From NCBI RefSeq assembly GCF_027924185.1, contig NZ_BRVO01000001.1:1364001-1428000 (forward strand): DNA of 64,000 nt. Reading direction: 5' to 3'. Under the pieces are notes generated by a model. That model did no database searches and was not told the origin of the DNA. It was given only the letters and a program-made list of their open reading frames with translations. Below, piece by piece: positions 1 to 9,952 of this stretch. Position 1 is the first letter of the stretch, and each line of letters starts with the position of its first letter. Origin of the DNA: Neptunitalea lumnitzerae (lineage in GTDB: Bacteria; Bacteroidota; Bacteroidia; Flavobacteriales; Flavobacteriaceae). The translations under genes were made by a program, and so were the position numbers.

Positions 1-723
1 AATAAAAGATGCACCGTCAATACTTGCAAATTCACTGTTTGAATTTCCAGTAGATTCTTGTCTAACAAGAAGTCTTAACTTCATTGTGTTAGCAAATTCT
101 AACCAACTATTAATATCTCCACCATAAACAGGGTCTGAAGATGCTTCTATATCAAGTGCTGAAGCAGGAGCATTTTCAAAAGTCTCAATAGCAGCAGTAA
201 CTTGCGCAATTAAATCTACATAGATAGCAGCATCATCATCGTAAGCAGGAGTTAAGTTATCCCCTAATTGATGTGCTTCAGAATAAGGTACATCTCCGTA
301 AAGGTCAACAATATACTGGAAATAGTAAGCTCTCATTACTTTAGCAACAGCGCTATAGTAAGCGTATTGCTCATCCTCGTTGTTAGCCATAGCGGTAAGT
401 GTAGCTGTATCTAAATAAAGATATCTCCAAATACCTGTATACATAGATGTTGTAAAGCTTAATGCAAATTCATCTTGAAATGCACCAGTATAGTTGGTAA
501 CATCACCAGCCCAAGTTTGCATCATTATATTACCTAACCTGTTAGCCGTTTGTGACATTACAATATGTGGTTCTGTAATAGCAGCTGATAGCTGTAATGG
601 AGGAGTTCCTGTTTCTTGAGTTATATTATTAGGATCTGTGTTAACGTCCAAATAATTTTCACAAGAATAAGTACTACCAAGTGCAATAGCTAGTACTGCA
701 ATATTTTTAAATATTCTTTTCAT
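1..723 (-). CDS. SusD/RagB-type outer-membrane lipoprotein, N-terminal part (cut by window edge)
   Basis: The first 241 codons are present and the 3' end lies outside the window. The product starts MKRIFKNIAVLAIALG and has a lipobox ending at Cys21 (TYSC), so it should be a lipoprotein. The following region resembles SusD-like family 2 proteins, which cap SusC transporters at the cell surface and bind their substrate: helical, with a DVNTDPNN segment after the lipidated cysteine and a YFQYIVDLYGDVPYSEA stretch. The start lies 12 bases after the stop of the SusC gene on the same strand, so the two form an operon. The substrate cannot be told from this fragment. Identification rests on the N-terminal pattern and on the neighbour. 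Confidence 0.88.
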   Translation of the reverse strand, partial: MKRIFKNIAVLAIALGSTYSCENYLDVNTDPNNITQETGTPPLQLSAAITEPHIVMSQTANRLGNIMMQTWAGDVTNYTGAFQDEFALSFTTSMYTGIWRYLYLDTATLTAMANNEDEQYAYYSAVAKVMRAYYFQYIVDLYGDVPYSEAHQLGDNLTPAYDDDAAIYVDLIAQVTAAIETFENAPASALDIEASSDPVYGGDINSWLEFANTMKLRLLVRQESTGNSNSEFASIDGASFI

Positions 724-735
724 AATTCCTTTTAA

Positions 736-3700
736 TTAAAATATAACGTTTAAACCTAATCCGAAAGATCTAGTAGAAGGGTAGTTACCTGTAACTGCTA
801 AACCAACAGCATTACCAGAAGTATTAGCAGATTCAGGATCTGAATATCCTCTATTTTCTTTAGGTAACCAAGTATATAAGTTTCTTGCGTTAGCAGAAAT
901 TGTGATATCAGAAATAAATGTATTTTCTAATAATTTACTTGGCACAGAGTATTTTAAGCTAATCTCTCTTAATTTAACGGCAGAAGCGTCTAATACGTTA
1001 TTCTCGTCTACACCACCAACATAAGTACTGTAATATTGAGAATATGCTGATGCTGAATTACCTGCAGTAATGTTTGTATTAGGTACATAGTTACCAGAAC
1101 CATCTTGGTAAACAGAGTTAGGAACAACAAATGATCCTCTGTTGTATGCACTTTCTACTAAGTGACCAGACCATGAAAGAGCATATTTAGTTTGGCTCCA
1201 GAAAACGTGTCCGGTTCTATAGTCCATTGTTGCAGATAAAGTGAAGTTTTTCCAAGATACAGTAGAATTTAAACCGTAAATATATTTTGGAGTAGTTCTA
1301 CCAAAGTTTTTATTTCCAGATGCAATAATTGGGTTACCAGTAGTAGCATCAACAACTATGTGACCTTCTGGATCTCTTTCGTAAGCAGTACCTTGAAGTA
1401 CTGGGAATTCTTCTCCTACCACAGCATAAATACCAGGTGCACTTGAAGATGAAATTAATACCTCGTTAGACTGATCTGTTACAGAAACAACATTTGTTTT
1501 GTTTGTAGAGAAAGATAAGTTTAATGCCCAATCTACTTGATCAGGAGATGAAGATTGGAATGGATTTAATCCTAAATCAATTTCAAAACCATTTACTTCA
1601 GTTTCTGCTAAGTTAACTGTTGCGTTAGATAAACCAGAAGCATATGAAGGTGTAATGTCAGTAATTAAGTCTGTAGTAGATGTGTAGAAATAAGCAGCAT
1701 CTAAAGTTACTTTATCATGGAATAAACCTGCATTTAAACCAACTTCATAAGAGTCTGTAAACTCAGGAGTTAATAATGGGTCTGTTTGAGATTGGCTTAA
1801 AATGTAAGAGTTAGAATTGAATGGGTAACCAGTACCTTGAGATAAAGTAGCATTAATTTCATAAGGATTAATACTTGCGTTACCAACTTGTACGTAACTA
1901 GCAAAAACTTTTAAGAAATTAATAGCATCACTATTTTGTAAACCTTCAATAGCTTTTGTTGGTACAAAAGATAAACCTACAGAAGGGTAGAAGAAACTAT
2001 TGTTACTTTGATCTAACACAGAAGTCCAGTCGTTTCTAGCAGTAGCGTTTAAGAAAAGGAAATCTTTATAACCTAAATCAAGGTTAGCATAAACAGCATA
2101 TGAACGGCTGAAGAATTGATTATCAAATGTACCCATACCGCGTTCAGCGTCTGAACCATAAGTTACTCCATTTTCAAGGTTGCTAGTAGTGTAAATTCCA
2201 GGTACAGTTAAGTTTTGACCTCCAACTCTTGTTTGGAATCCAGTAGAGTATTGGTTATTTGCACCAATGTTAGCTTTCAAATTTAAATCATCTGTTAATT
2301 GATAATCAAAGTTTACAAGAAAATCTGTATAAAAATATCTTGTGTTGTAGCTATCTCTATAAAAACCAGAGTTTTGTGTTCTTTGGTTTCCTGTAATATC
2401 TACTACTGATTGAGGGTCAGCATAACCGTTTTGGTAATATAAAATATCTCTGCTGGCTAAACGTGCATTAGAACGAAGAATTACATCAATATGATCGTTA
2501 AATTCATATCCTATCTCACCAATAAAGTTAGAATACTCATCACGTCTTTCGTATCTATTATTATCTCTTAACCAATAAGGGTTAAAATAGTATCCGTTCC
2601 AGTGACCTTCGTTACCAGAGTTTTCAAATGCTTGAACAGGAATGTTAGAAGCAGTTTGTAATAAATCTGCGTATAGCGTAGAACGTGCGTAATCTGTACC
2701 TTTAGAAGTGTACGTAGCGTTTGCAGATAATTTCCATTTCCCTAAAGTTTTACCAGCTTTAAAGTTGAAAGTGTTTTGTTTTAAGTTGTCATTTTCTATA
2801 ACAAACTCTCTTTGCTGATTTTGGAATGATAAGTTCGCATATCCTTCAGAATCACCGTAAGCAAGTTCTGCTTGATTTTGAGTAGTGATACCTGTTTGAA
2901 AGAATTCTTTAATGTTGTCATAACCTAAAGAAGAATAAGGTCTTGTGATGTAAGAACCATCTGCTTGTGGTAAACCAATAGTTGCCATTTGTCCGTCGAA
3001 TTCAGGACCCCATCCACCATTTTCATACGTGTAGTTAGCCCATCCGTCTCCAGAAGACCATCCTTGTCCGTAACGAGTTTGTCTTTCAGGAAGGAAAGCA
3101 ACTTGTTGGAAATCGATGTTAGAACGAACACTAATCGTCAATTTTCCTTCACCGCCATTAGATCCTTTTTTAGTTTCAACAACGATAACACCGTTAGAAC
3201 CTGCTGAACCGTATAACGCAGCACCATTAGCACCTTTAATAACGTTTACGCTTGCAATACTGTTAGGGTCAATAGACTTTAAGAAGTTTAAGCTAGAGAT
3301 AACCCCATCAATAACAACTAAAGCCTCGTTGTTTCCAGAAATAGAACGACCACCACGTAATACAACTCTAGTAGTTTCATTAACTCCAGAAGAAGTAGTA
3401 GTAATATTCAAACCAGAAACTTTACCAGTTAATGCTACAACAGCATCTGGTTGTCCCGCCTGAGTTAATTTTTCTGCTTTAACTACTTCTTGAGCAGCGG
3501 TAAGCTCTTCTTGCTTTCTTTTAATACCTAAAGCACCAGTAACAACAACTTCTCCTAGTTGTTCTGCATCCATTTGCATTGTTACATCAACTGTAGATGA
3601 ACTACCTACTGGAGCTTCAAAAGATTTAAAACCGATGTAAGAGAAAACTAAAACATCACCTTCGGTAGCGGTGATAGAGTAATTTCCATCAAAATCAGTT

Positions 3701-3861
3701 TGTGTACCAGTACTTTTACCTTTCACCTGAACGGTCGTTCCAGGAAGCGGAAGACCATCTGGGTCAACAACAGTACCAGTGATTGTTTTTTCTTGTGCAA
3801 AACCAAGCTGCACAATTAACACTAATAATAGTGTTAAGAATCCACTAAACTTTGTTCTCAT
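736..3861 (-). CDS. SusC/RagA-family TonB-linked outer-membrane transporter
   Basis: The product has 1041 residues, usual for SusC. A signal peptide (about 1-22, cleaved after GFA) is followed by a carboxypeptidase-regulatory-like beta domain (about 27-105, ITGTVVDPDGLPLPGTTV). Next come a plug domain (about 115-230, with VVLRGGRSISGNNEALVVIDGV) and a long barrel ending in an aromatic residue (NVIF). Such proteins import oligosaccharides or peptides across the outer membrane using TonB energy, with a SusD partner on top. The SusD gene follows directly. No glycoside hydrolase, peptidase or regulator is visible nearby, so the substrate is unknown. The 116 bases upstream show no clear -7 box. 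Confidence 0.95.
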   Translation of the reverse strand: MRTKFSGFLTLLLVLIVQLGFAQEKTITGTVVDPDGLPLPGTTVQVKGKSTGTQTDFDGNYSITATEGDVLVFSYIGFKSFEAPVGSSSTVDVTMQMDAEQLGEVVVTGALGIKRKQEELTAAQEVVKAEKLTQAGQPDAVVALTGKVSGLNITTTSSGVNETTRVVLRGGRSISGNNEALVVIDGVISSLNFLKSIDPNSIASVNVIKGANGAALYGSAGSNGVIVVETKKGSNGGEGKLTISVRSNIDFQQVAFLPERQTRYGQGWSSGDGWANYTYENGGWGPEFDGQMATIGLPQADGSYITRPYSSLGYDNIKEFFQTGITTQNQAELAYGDSEGYANLSFQNQQREFVIENDNLKQNTFNFKAGKTLGKWKLSANATYTSKGTDYARSTLYADLLQTASNIPVQAFENSGNEGHWNGYYFNPYWLRDNNRYERRDEYSNFIGEIGYEFNDHIDVILRSNARLASRDILYYQNGYADPQSVVDITGNQRTQNSGFYRDSYNTRYFYTDFLVNFDYQLTDDLNLKANIGANNQYSTGFQTRVGGQNLTVPGIYTTSNLENGVTYGSDAERGMGTFDNQFFSRSYAVYANLDLGYKDFLFLNATARNDWTSVLDQSNNSFFYPSVGLSFVPTKAIEGLQNSDAINFLKVFASYVQVGNASINPYEINATLSQGTGYPFNSNSYILSQSQTDPLLTPEFTDSYEVGLNAGLFHDKVTLDAAYFYTSTTDLITDITPSYASGLSNATVNLAETEVNGFEIDLGLNPFQSSSPDQVDWALNLSFSTNKTNVVSVTDQSNEVLISSSSAPGIYAVVGEEFPVLQGTAYERDPEGHIVVDATTGNPIIASGNKNFGRTTPKYIYGLNSTVSWKNFTLSATMDYRTGHVFWSQTKYALSWSGHLVESAYNRGSFVVPNSVYQDGSGNYVPNTNITAGNSASAYSQYYSTYVGGVDENNVLDASAVKLREISLKYSVPSKLLENTFISDITISANARNLYTWLPKENRGYSDPESANTSGNAVGLAVTGNYPSTRSFGLGLNVIF

Positions 3862-3977
3862 TTTTTAAAATTATTTGAATTAGCTGACGTCAAAAATCTT
3901 AAATAGTTGTTAATTATCCAATTTTTTGTTCAGAAAATTTAAATAATTAAACTTTTGTGAATTAGTTGTCGATAATT

Positions 3978-5648
3978 TTAAAAGAATGTAGAATAACTTA
4001 GATGTATTTTAGAATTGTTTAATTTTTCCGCAGTTTCATTTGTTAATCCAACGGCGTAATTTAGTTTAAATATGCTTGATTTATTGATAATTCCTATTCC
4101 AACTCCTAAGCTAAACAGGTTGTTTTTTAAAGAGTTGTTGGTGTCTTCGTAGTAGCAAAAGTCTGTTATGGAGTGTAGGTATAATTTTTTTGTGAGCATG
4201 TTTCTAAACTCTATATTGGTTATCGTGTAAAAATTACCTGAAAGTGAGTTTTCTTCAAAACCTCTAATGGAATTTATACCCCCAAATAAATATTGTTCAT
4301 TTATTAAGTAATTGTTAGAAAATAAGCTTCGTGTAGTGTTTTTGGTGTATATTTTTGAGTTTTGTGTTATGTTAAATTGATAAAAACCTTCAAATTCTAT
4401 TGTTGTTTGTGGTGTTTGGTTGTTGTCTAGTGTTCTTGTTCCGGTGGCAATTGTGGTGTTAAAGCCTTTTGTTTGTAAAAAAGGATGTTGGTTTTGATTA
4501 TCTGTGAAGTTGTAGGTGATTCCGTATAGAGTAGTGGTGTAGTCTTCTATGTTGTTAATTTCTGCAGATCGTGTTCCGGTAGAAGTGTTATTTTGGTAAG
4601 TTAGTCCTAAGCTGTGTTTGCTGTTTATAGTGTATGAAGGTGATAGTTTTAAAAACGTGTTTGCGTAAGTAGAGTCTTGTCTAATGATTGAAAGGTTGGT
4701 GGTGATGGAAATAGGGGTGTTAAATAAGTATGGTGCTTTGCCTGTTAAATTAAATGTGCTTTGTTCTTCTCCGTTGTTTTTCCAGTAGATGTTTATTTCT
4801 TCTCCGTAGTTCAGGTTGTTGTTTAATTGGAGGTTGACGGTTCCGTTAAATTTTAATTTGTTGGTTTCTTCATCGGTGTTAAATCCAATATAGCCATCAA
4901 AGTAATTGCTGTTTGTTTTGGTTAAATATAGGTAAAGGGTAGTAGAGTCTTTTGAAAATAATACTTCGGGTGGTTTTTGTAATGATGTAAAACTAAGGTT
5001 GTTTAAAAGGTTTGCTTTTTCTTCTAGTTGTTGTTTGCTAAACGGTATTCCTGTTTTTAGTTTGGCGTAATGCTTTAGAAAGTTTTTAGGGAAATTGGTG
5101 TATTCTCTAATGGTTATAGAATCGAGTGTTCTTTTTTGTGCTTCCGTAAGTTTTAGGGTAGCGGAGAGTGTTCTGTTTTTAATATGTAGGTTGGTTAAGG
5201 ATATTTGACTAAACGGACTGTTTAGTTGGTCTAAGGTTTTGGTAAGGTTGTTAAGTGTGCTGGTGAGTTCTTTAGGTTTTATATGTATTGTTTTTGGATG
5301 GTTTTTTAAACTAGGTATGTTGTTGGTTATAACAATGGAGTCAACTTTTTTTCTAGGGTTAATATAATAGGTGTAATTTTTATCATGTTGATGGAAAGAG
5401 TCAACGGTGTGGTTAAAAAAACCTTCATGGGTTAGGTTGGTTTTGAAGGTTTCTATTTCGTTGTGTACAGATTTTAAGTTAGCGTGTTCTAAATTGTAGG
5501 GTATTTTTAAGTTGTGGGTTTTAATTTCAGAGCTGTCTGTTAGTTGAATGGTTAGATGTAGGTTTTGACTATTGGCTTCTGTAAATGTTAAAATGCAAAC
5601 AAAAAACAGTAGTATTGTGCAAAATATTTGATTGTTAAATGATTGCAT
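3978..5648 (-). CDS. Omp85-superfamily (BamA/TamA-like) outer-membrane protein
   Basis: The product has 556 residues with a signal peptide (about 1-27, ending EANSQ). The N-terminal half (about 30-230) has the spacing of one or two POTRA-like domains. The C-terminal half is a beta-barrel with the signature FGGINSIRGF near residue 450 and a terminal aromatic pair (YSTFF), both typical of the bacterial surface antigen (Omp85) family. Such proteins insert or export proteins or lipids at the outer membrane. At this size it is shorter than BamA, so an accessory paralogue is more likely than the essential assembly factor. The coding strand is poor in G and rich in C-ending codons such as AAC and ACC, unlike the genes around it. 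It is divergent from the ribosomal superoperon. Confidence 0.75.
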   Translation of the reverse strand: MQSFNNQIFCTILLFFVCILTFTEANSQNLHLTIQLTDSSEIKTHNLKIPYNLEHANLKSVHNEIETFKTNLTHEGFFNHTVDSFHQHDKNYTYYINPRKKVDSIVITNNIPSLKNHPKTIHIKPKELTSTLNNLTKTLDQLNSPFSQISLTNLHIKNRTLSATLKLTEAQKRTLDSITIREYTNFPKNFLKHYAKLKTGIPFSKQQLEEKANLLNNLSFTSLQKPPEVLFSKDSTTLYLYLTKTNSNYFDGYIGFNTDEETNKLKFNGTVNLQLNNNLNYGEEINIYWKNNGEEQSTFNLTGKAPYLFNTPISITTNLSIIRQDSTYANTFLKLSPSYTINSKHSLGLTYQNNTSTGTRSAEINNIEDYTTTLYGITYNFTDNQNQHPFLQTKGFNTTIATGTRTLDNNQTPQTTIEFEGFYQFNITQNSKIYTKNTTRSLFSNNYLINEQYLFGGINSIRGFEENSLSGNFYTITNIEFRNMLTKKLYLHSITDFCYYEDTNNSLKNNLFSLGVGIGIINKSSIFKLNYAVGLTNETAEKLNNSKIHLSYSTFF

Positions 5649-5773
5649 TTTATAATTTTAGGTATAACGTAATTTTGGGTGTAAAGGTATGTGTTTTGAA
5701 TTTGTATTTTGATTTGTTGGTTGTTTCAGTAATATTAAGAAATAATAAGGTTGTGAAAATTAATCAATTATGA

Positions 5774-5821
5774 TTTGAATTATTGAAATATTTTTTTACC
5801 TTTGCCACCCTCTAAAAAGAG
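5774..5821 (+). promoter_or_regulatory. Promoter of the ribosomal superoperon with a 5' stem-loop
   Basis: A TTTG at 5774-5777 and a TACCTTTG at 5797-5804, 19 bases apart, match the Bacteroidota promoter consensus (TTTG, about 17-23 bases, TAnnTTTG). Right after the -7 box, CTCT (5810-5813) and AGAG (5818-5821) can form a small hairpin at or near the predicted RNA 5' end. The same arrangement precedes ffh. The rpsL start is about 50 bases downstream. Confidence 0.75.
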
Positions 5822-5859
5822 AGATTAGTAAAAATTAAATGTTTATTGTAAAGTAAATT

Positions 5860-6240
5860 ATGCCAACAATTTCACAATTAGTACGAAAAGGAAGAGTCAG
5901 CATTACTAAGAAGAGTAAATCGGCTGCTTTGGATTCGTGCCCTCAAAGAAGAGGTGTTTGTACGCGTGTTTACACCACAACTCCTAAAAAACCGAACTCA
6001 GCGATGCGTAAAGTAGCGCGTGTTCGTTTAACTAACGGAAACGAGGTGAATGCTTACATCCCAGGTGAGGGTCACAACTTACAAGAGCACTCGATAGTAT
6101 TAGTAAGAGGCGGAAGGGTAAAAGATTTACCAGGTGTTAGGTATCACATTGTTCGTGGTGCTTTAGATACAGCTGGTGTTCAAGGTAGAACGCAACGTAG
6201 ATCAAAATACGGAGCAAAACGCCCAAAGGATAAAAAGTAA
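5860..6240 (+). CDS. rpsL: 30S ribosomal protein uS12
   Basis: This 126-residue protein sits at the decoding centre of the small subunit. The conserved loops [11 protein letters not shown] (Lys44 region) and [13 protein letters not shown] (Lys88 region) are intact, with the lysines at which streptomycin-resistance substitutions usually fall, so the sequence is of the sensitive type. It is the first gene of the superoperon, followed after 22 bases by rpsG, the classical str order. Confidence 0.99.
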   Translation: MPTISQLVRKGRVSITKKSKSAALDSCPQRRGVCTRVYTTTPKKPNSAMRKVARVRLTNGNEVNAYIPGEGHNLQEHSIVLVRGGRVKDLPGVRYHIVRGALDTAGVQGRTQRRSKYGAKRPKDKK

Positions 6241-6262
6241 TCATAACTTTTAATTAGAAGAA

Positions 6263-6739
6263 ATGAGAAAAAGACAGGCGAAAAAAAGACCACTTTTACC
6301 AGATCCTAAGTTTAACGACCAGTTAGTTACACGTTTTGTGAATAACTTAATGTGGGACGGTAAGAAGTCGGTTGCTTTTAAAGTGTTCTATGATGCAATC
6401 GAGATTGTAGATCAGAAGAAAAACGACGACGAAAAAACTGCTTTAGAAATTTGGAAAGATGCGTTATCAAATGTGATGCCTCACGTTGAAGTGAGAAGTC
6501 GTAGAGTTGGTGGTGCTACATTTCAGATTCCTATGCAAATTAGACCAGATAGAAAAATTTCAATGGCCATGAAATGGTTAATCGGTTATGCGCGTAAGCG
6601 TAACGAGAAATCAATGGCTCAGAGATTAGCTTCAGAGATTTTAGCGGCTGCAAAAGAAGAAGGTGCTGCTGTTAAGAAAAGAGTTGATACGCATAAGATG
6701 GCTGAAGCTAACAAAGCATTCTCGCACTTTAGATTTTAA
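6263..6739 (+). CDS. rpsG: 30S ribosomal protein uS7
   Basis: This 158-residue primary 16S rRNA-binding protein organises the 3' domain (head) of the small subunit near the E site. The start [17 protein letters not shown] and the conserved [16 protein letters not shown] segment are clear. It lies between rpsL and fusA with short gaps (22 and 12 bases). In enterobacteria uS7 is the autoregulator of the str operon, but no comparable structure is evident in the short rpsL-rpsG gap here. Confidence 0.99.
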   Translation: MRKRQAKKRPLLPDPKFNDQLVTRFVNNLMWDGKKSVAFKVFYDAIEIVDQKKNDDEKTALEIWKDALSNVMPHVEVRSRRVGGATFQIPMQIRPDRKISMAMKWLIGYARKRNEKSMAQRLASEILAAAKEEGAAVKKRVDTHKMAEANKAFSHFRF

Positions 6740-6751
6740 TAAAATAAAACA

Positions 6752-8881
6752 ATGGGAAGAGATTTAAAATACACTAGAAACATCGGGATTGCAGCGCATA
6801 TTGATGCTGGAAAAACAACAACTACAGAGCGTATCCTGTTTTATGCCGGTGTAAGTCATAAAATTGGTGAAGTTCACGATGGTGCTGCTACTATGGACTG
6901 GATGGAGCAAGAGCAAGAGCGTGGTATTACCATTACTTCTGCTGCTACTACCTGTGAATGGCAGTTTCCAAGAGAGAACGGTGTTCCAACTGAGGATGCT
7001 AAAGGATATCAGTTTAATATTATTGATACTCCTGGTCACGTTGACTTTACTGTAGAGGTGAACCGTTCATTAAGAGTTCTTGATGGATTAGTTTTCTTAT
7101 TTAGTGCTGTTGATGGGGTTGAGCCTCAGTCTGAAACTAACTGGAGATTAGCAGATAACTATAAGGTGCCTCGTATGGGGTTTGTTAACAAGATGGACCG
7201 TCAAGGGGCTAACTTCTTAAACGTGTGTAAGCAGGTTAAAGAGATGTTAGGTTCTAACGCTGTGCCAATTGTTTTACCTATTGGTGATGAAGCTGATTTT
7301 AAAGGTGTGGTTGATTTAGTTAAAAACCGCGCAATTGTATGGCACGATGATAACTTCGGTTCTACTTTTGATGTAGTAGATATCCCTGCTGAAATGGCAG
7401 ACGAGGTTTCTGAATATAGAGCTTTCTTAATTGAAGCAGTTGCTGAATATGATGAAACTTTAATGGAGAAATTCTTCGAAGATGAGAACTCTATTACTGA
7501 AGATGAAATTCATGCTGCTTTAAGAGCTGCTGTTATGGATATGGCTATCATTCCTATGACTTGTGGTTCTTCATTCAAAAACAAAGGTGTTCAGTTCTTA
7601 TTAGATGCTGTTTGTAGATACTTACCTTCTCCAATAGATAAGGATGATATCATTGGTGTGAATCCTGATACTGACGAGCAAGTAAGTCGTAAGCCATCTG
7701 TAGATGAGCCTTTTGCTGCATTAGCATTTAAAATTGCTACTGACCCATTCGTAGGTCGTTTAGCATTCTTCCGTGCTTATTCAGGGCATTTAGATGCTGG
7801 TTCTTATGTGTTAAACAACCGTTCTGGTAAAAAAGAGCGTATTTCACGTATTTACCAAATGCACTCTAACAAGCAGAATGCGATTGATTTTATTGAAGCT
7901 GGAGATATTGGAGCTGCTGTAGGTTTTAAAGATATTAAAACCGGTGACACTTTATCTGACGAGAAACATCCAATTGTTTTAGAAAGTATGGAATTCCCTG
8001 ATCCTGTAATTGGTATCGCGGTTGAGCCTAAAACTAAGGCAGATGTTGATAAGTTAGGTATGGCACTAGCTAAGTTAGCTGAAGAAGATCCAACTTTCCA
8101 AGTTAAAACTGATGAGGCTTCAGGACAGACTATTATTTCTGGAATGGGTGAGCTTCACTTAGATATTATTGTTGACCGTTTAAGACGTGAGTTTAAGGTA
8201 GAGGTTAACCAAGGTCAGCCACAGGTTGAGTACAAAGAAGCTCTTACGGCTACTGCAGATCACAGAGAGGTTTATAAGAAACAATCTGGTGGACGTGGTA
8301 AGTTTGCTGATATTGTATTTACAATGGAGCCTGCTGAAGAAGGTGCTAAACCAGGTCTTGTGTTTGTAAACGAAGTAAAAGGTGGTAACGTGCCTAAGGA
8401 ATATGTTCCAAACGTTGAAAAAGGATTTAAAGAGGCTATGAAAAATGGTCCTTTAGCTGGATTTGAAATGGACGCGATGAAAGTTACTTTAAAAGATGGA
8501 TCTTTCCACCCTGTGGATTCTGATGGTCTTTCTTTCGAATTAGCTGCGAAAATGGGTTATAAAGCTGCTGCTAAATCTGCAAAAGCTGTTATTATGGAGC
8601 CTATCATGAAACTGGAAGTTATTACTCCAGAAGAAAACATGGGTGATATCGTAGGTGACCTTAACCGTCGTCGTGGACAGGTGAATAGTATGGATGATAG
8701 AAATGGTGCTAAGTCTATTAAAGCTTTAGTTCCTCTATCTGAAATGTTTGGTTATGTAACTTCCTTAAGAACATTATCTTCTGGTAGAGCAACTTCAACA
8801 ATGGAATTTTCTCACTATGCTGAAACTCCTTCAAATATTTCTGAAGAAGTTATTAAGGCAGCTAAAGGTGTAGAAGCTTAA
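6752..8881 (+). CDS. fusA: Elongation factor G
   Basis: This 709-residue translocation GTPase has its G motifs in place: AHIDAGKT at 15-22, DTPGH at 92-96 and NKMD at 146-149. The downstream domains II-V are complete and end with [14 protein letters not shown]. It drives mRNA-tRNA movement on the ribosome and, with a recycling factor, subunit splitting. It is the fusA of the str cluster; unlike the enterobacterial order, no tuf gene follows and rpsJ comes next. Confidence 0.99.
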   Translation: MGRDLKYTRNIGIAAHIDAGKTTTTERILFYAGVSHKIGEVHDGAATMDWMEQEQERGITITSAATTCEWQFPRENGVPTEDAKGYQFNIIDTPGHVDFTVEVNRSLRVLDGLVFLFSAVDGVEPQSETNWRLADNYKVPRMGFVNKMDRQGANFLNVCKQVKEMLGSNAVPIVLPIGDEADFKGVVDLVKNRAIVWHDDNFGSTFDVVDIPAEMADEVSEYRAFLIEAVAEYDETLMEKFFEDENSITEDEIHAALRAAVMDMAIIPMTCGSSFKNKGVQFLLDAVCRYLPSPIDKDDIIGVNPDTDEQVSRKPSVDEPFAALAFKIATDPFVGRLAFFRAYSGHLDAGSYVLNNRSGKKERISRIYQMHSNKQNAIDFIEAGDIGAAVGFKDIKTGDTLSDEKHPIVLESMEFPDPVIGIAVEPKTKADVDKLGMALAKLAEEDPTFQVKTDEASGQTIISGMGELHLDIIVDRLRREFKVEVNQGQPQVEYKEALTATADHREVYKKQSGGRGKFADIVFTMEPAEEGAKPGLVFVNEVKGGNVPKEYVPNVEKGFKEAMKNGPLAGFEMDAMKVTLKDGSFHPVDSDGLSFELAAKMGYKAAAKSAKAVIMEPIMKLEVITPEENMGDIVGDLNRRRGQVNSMDDRNGAKSIKALVPLSEMFGYVTSLRTLSSGRATSTMEFSHYAETPSNISEEVIKAAKGVEA

Positions 8882-8891
8882 ATTTTAAGAA

Positions 8892-9197
8892 ATGAGTCAA
8901 AAAATAAGAATAAAGTTAAAGTCTTACGATCATAATTTAGTAGACAAGTCTGCTGAGAAGATTGTTAAAACGGTAAAAACTACCGGAGCAGTTGTAACAG
9001 GACCAATTCCGTTACCTACTCACAAAAAGATCTTTACAGTTTTACGTTCTCCACACGTAAATAAAAAATCTAGAGAGCAGTTTCAATTAAGCTCTTATAA
9101 AAGATTATTAGATATCTACAGTTCTTCTTCAAAAACGATTGATGCGTTAATGAAGTTAGAATTACCAAGTGGGGTTGAAGTAGAGATTAAGGTATAA
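8892..9197 (+). CDS. rpsJ: 30S ribosomal protein uS10
   Basis: This 101-residue protein of the small-subunit head begins [14 protein letters not shown] and keeps the [20 protein letters not shown] loop. It also acts as NusE in antitermination complexes in other bacteria. It directly follows fusA and is separated from rplC by an unusually long 137-base gap for this operon, which holds a terminator-like structure described separately. Confidence 0.99.
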   Translation: MSQKIRIKLKSYDHNLVDKSAEKIVKTVKTTGAVVTGPIPLPTHKKIFTVLRSPHVNKKSREQFQLSSYKRLLDIYSSSSKTIDALMKLELPSGVEVEIKV

Positions 9198-9205
9198 GTA
9201 CCTTC

Positions 9206-9307
9206 TAGAAGAAAGGAATTTCTTCTAAACATGTCCTGAGCTTAGTGCAAGGGAAAAACGGAAAAAAATACATTCAGGGTTAAATGTATTTGACCCTGAA
9301 TTTTTTT
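9206..9307 (+). promoter_or_regulatory. Attenuator-like leader between rpsJ and rplC
   Basis: Three RNA elements are visible. (1) A perfect 9-bp hairpin with a GGAA (GNRA-type) loop: 9206-9214 pairs with 9219-9227. (2) A long hairpin, 9272-9284 with 9289-9301 (one G-U pair, TGTA loop), followed by seven T at 9301-9307: an intrinsic terminator. (3) An alternative 9-bp helix, 9266-9274 with 9283-9291, that cannot coexist with the terminator. This is the layout of a transcription attenuator inside the S10 operon. A near-match to a -7 box (TGTATTTG, 9285-9292) also lies here, so an internal promoter is a weaker alternative. Confidence 0.6.
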
Positions 9308-9334
9308 AATAACAATGTTTAATTAATAATAACT

Positions 9335-9952
9335 ATGTCTGGGTTAATTGGTAAAAAAATCGGAATGACCAGCATCTTTGATGAAAATGGAAAGAATATT
9401 CCATGTACAGTAATTCAAGCTGGTCCATGCGTAGTTACCCAAGTCAGAACCACTGAGGTTGACGGGTATGAGGCTCTTCAACTTGGTTTCGATGACAAAG
9501 AGGAAAAACGTGCTAACAAAGCTGAATTAGGTCACGCTAAAAAAGCTGGTGTTGCTCCTCAAAAGAAAGTTGTTGAATTCCAAGGTTTCGAAGAAGGTTT
9601 TAAATTAGGTGATGCTATCACTGTAGAGCATTTTGCTGAAGGAGAATTTGTTGATGTATCTGCTACCTCTAAAGGTAAAGGATTCCAAGGTGTTGTTAAA
9701 AGACACGGATTTGGTGGTGTAGGTCAAGCTACTCACGGTCAACATAACCGTTTAAGAGCTCCTGGTTCTGTGGGTGCGTCGTCGTATCCATCTCGTGTAT
9801 TTAAAGGTATGCGTATGGCAGGTAGAACTGGCGGAAGTAAAGTGACAGTACAAAACTTAAGAGTATTAAAAGTGGTTGCGGACAAAAATCTTTTAGTTGT
9901 TAAAGGATGTGTGCCAGGTCACAAGAATGCTTATGTAATCATTGAGAAGTAA
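9335..9952 (+). CDS. rplC: 50S ribosomal protein uL3
   Basis: This 205-residue protein begins [15 protein letters not shown] and carries the [20 protein letters not shown] loop that reaches towards the peptidyl transferase centre. It is an early assembly protein of the large subunit. Its stop codon shares one base with the rplD start (TAATG), indicating translational coupling. It is the first gene after the attenuator-like leader and so the direct target of any control there. Confidence 0.99.
   Translation: MSGLIGKKIGMTSIFDENGKNIPCTVIQAGPCVVTQVRTTEVDGYEALQLGFDDKEEKRANKAELGHAKKAGVAPQKKVVEFQGFEEGFKLGDAITVEHFAEGEFVDVSATSKGKGFQGVVKRHGFGGVGQATHGQHNRLRAPGSVGASSYPSRVFKGMRMAGRTGGSKVTVQNLRVLKVVADKNLLVVKGCVPGHKNAYVIIEK

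Noticed and set aside
2989-3463. Forward open frames inside the SusC gene
   Set aside because: They lie entirely within a well-supported reverse-strand gene and show no family features.
3886-3893. TGACGTCA palindrome upstream of the SusC gene
   Set aside because: A single 8-base palindrome without a second site or a fitting promoter is likely chance; no regulator family can be tied to it.
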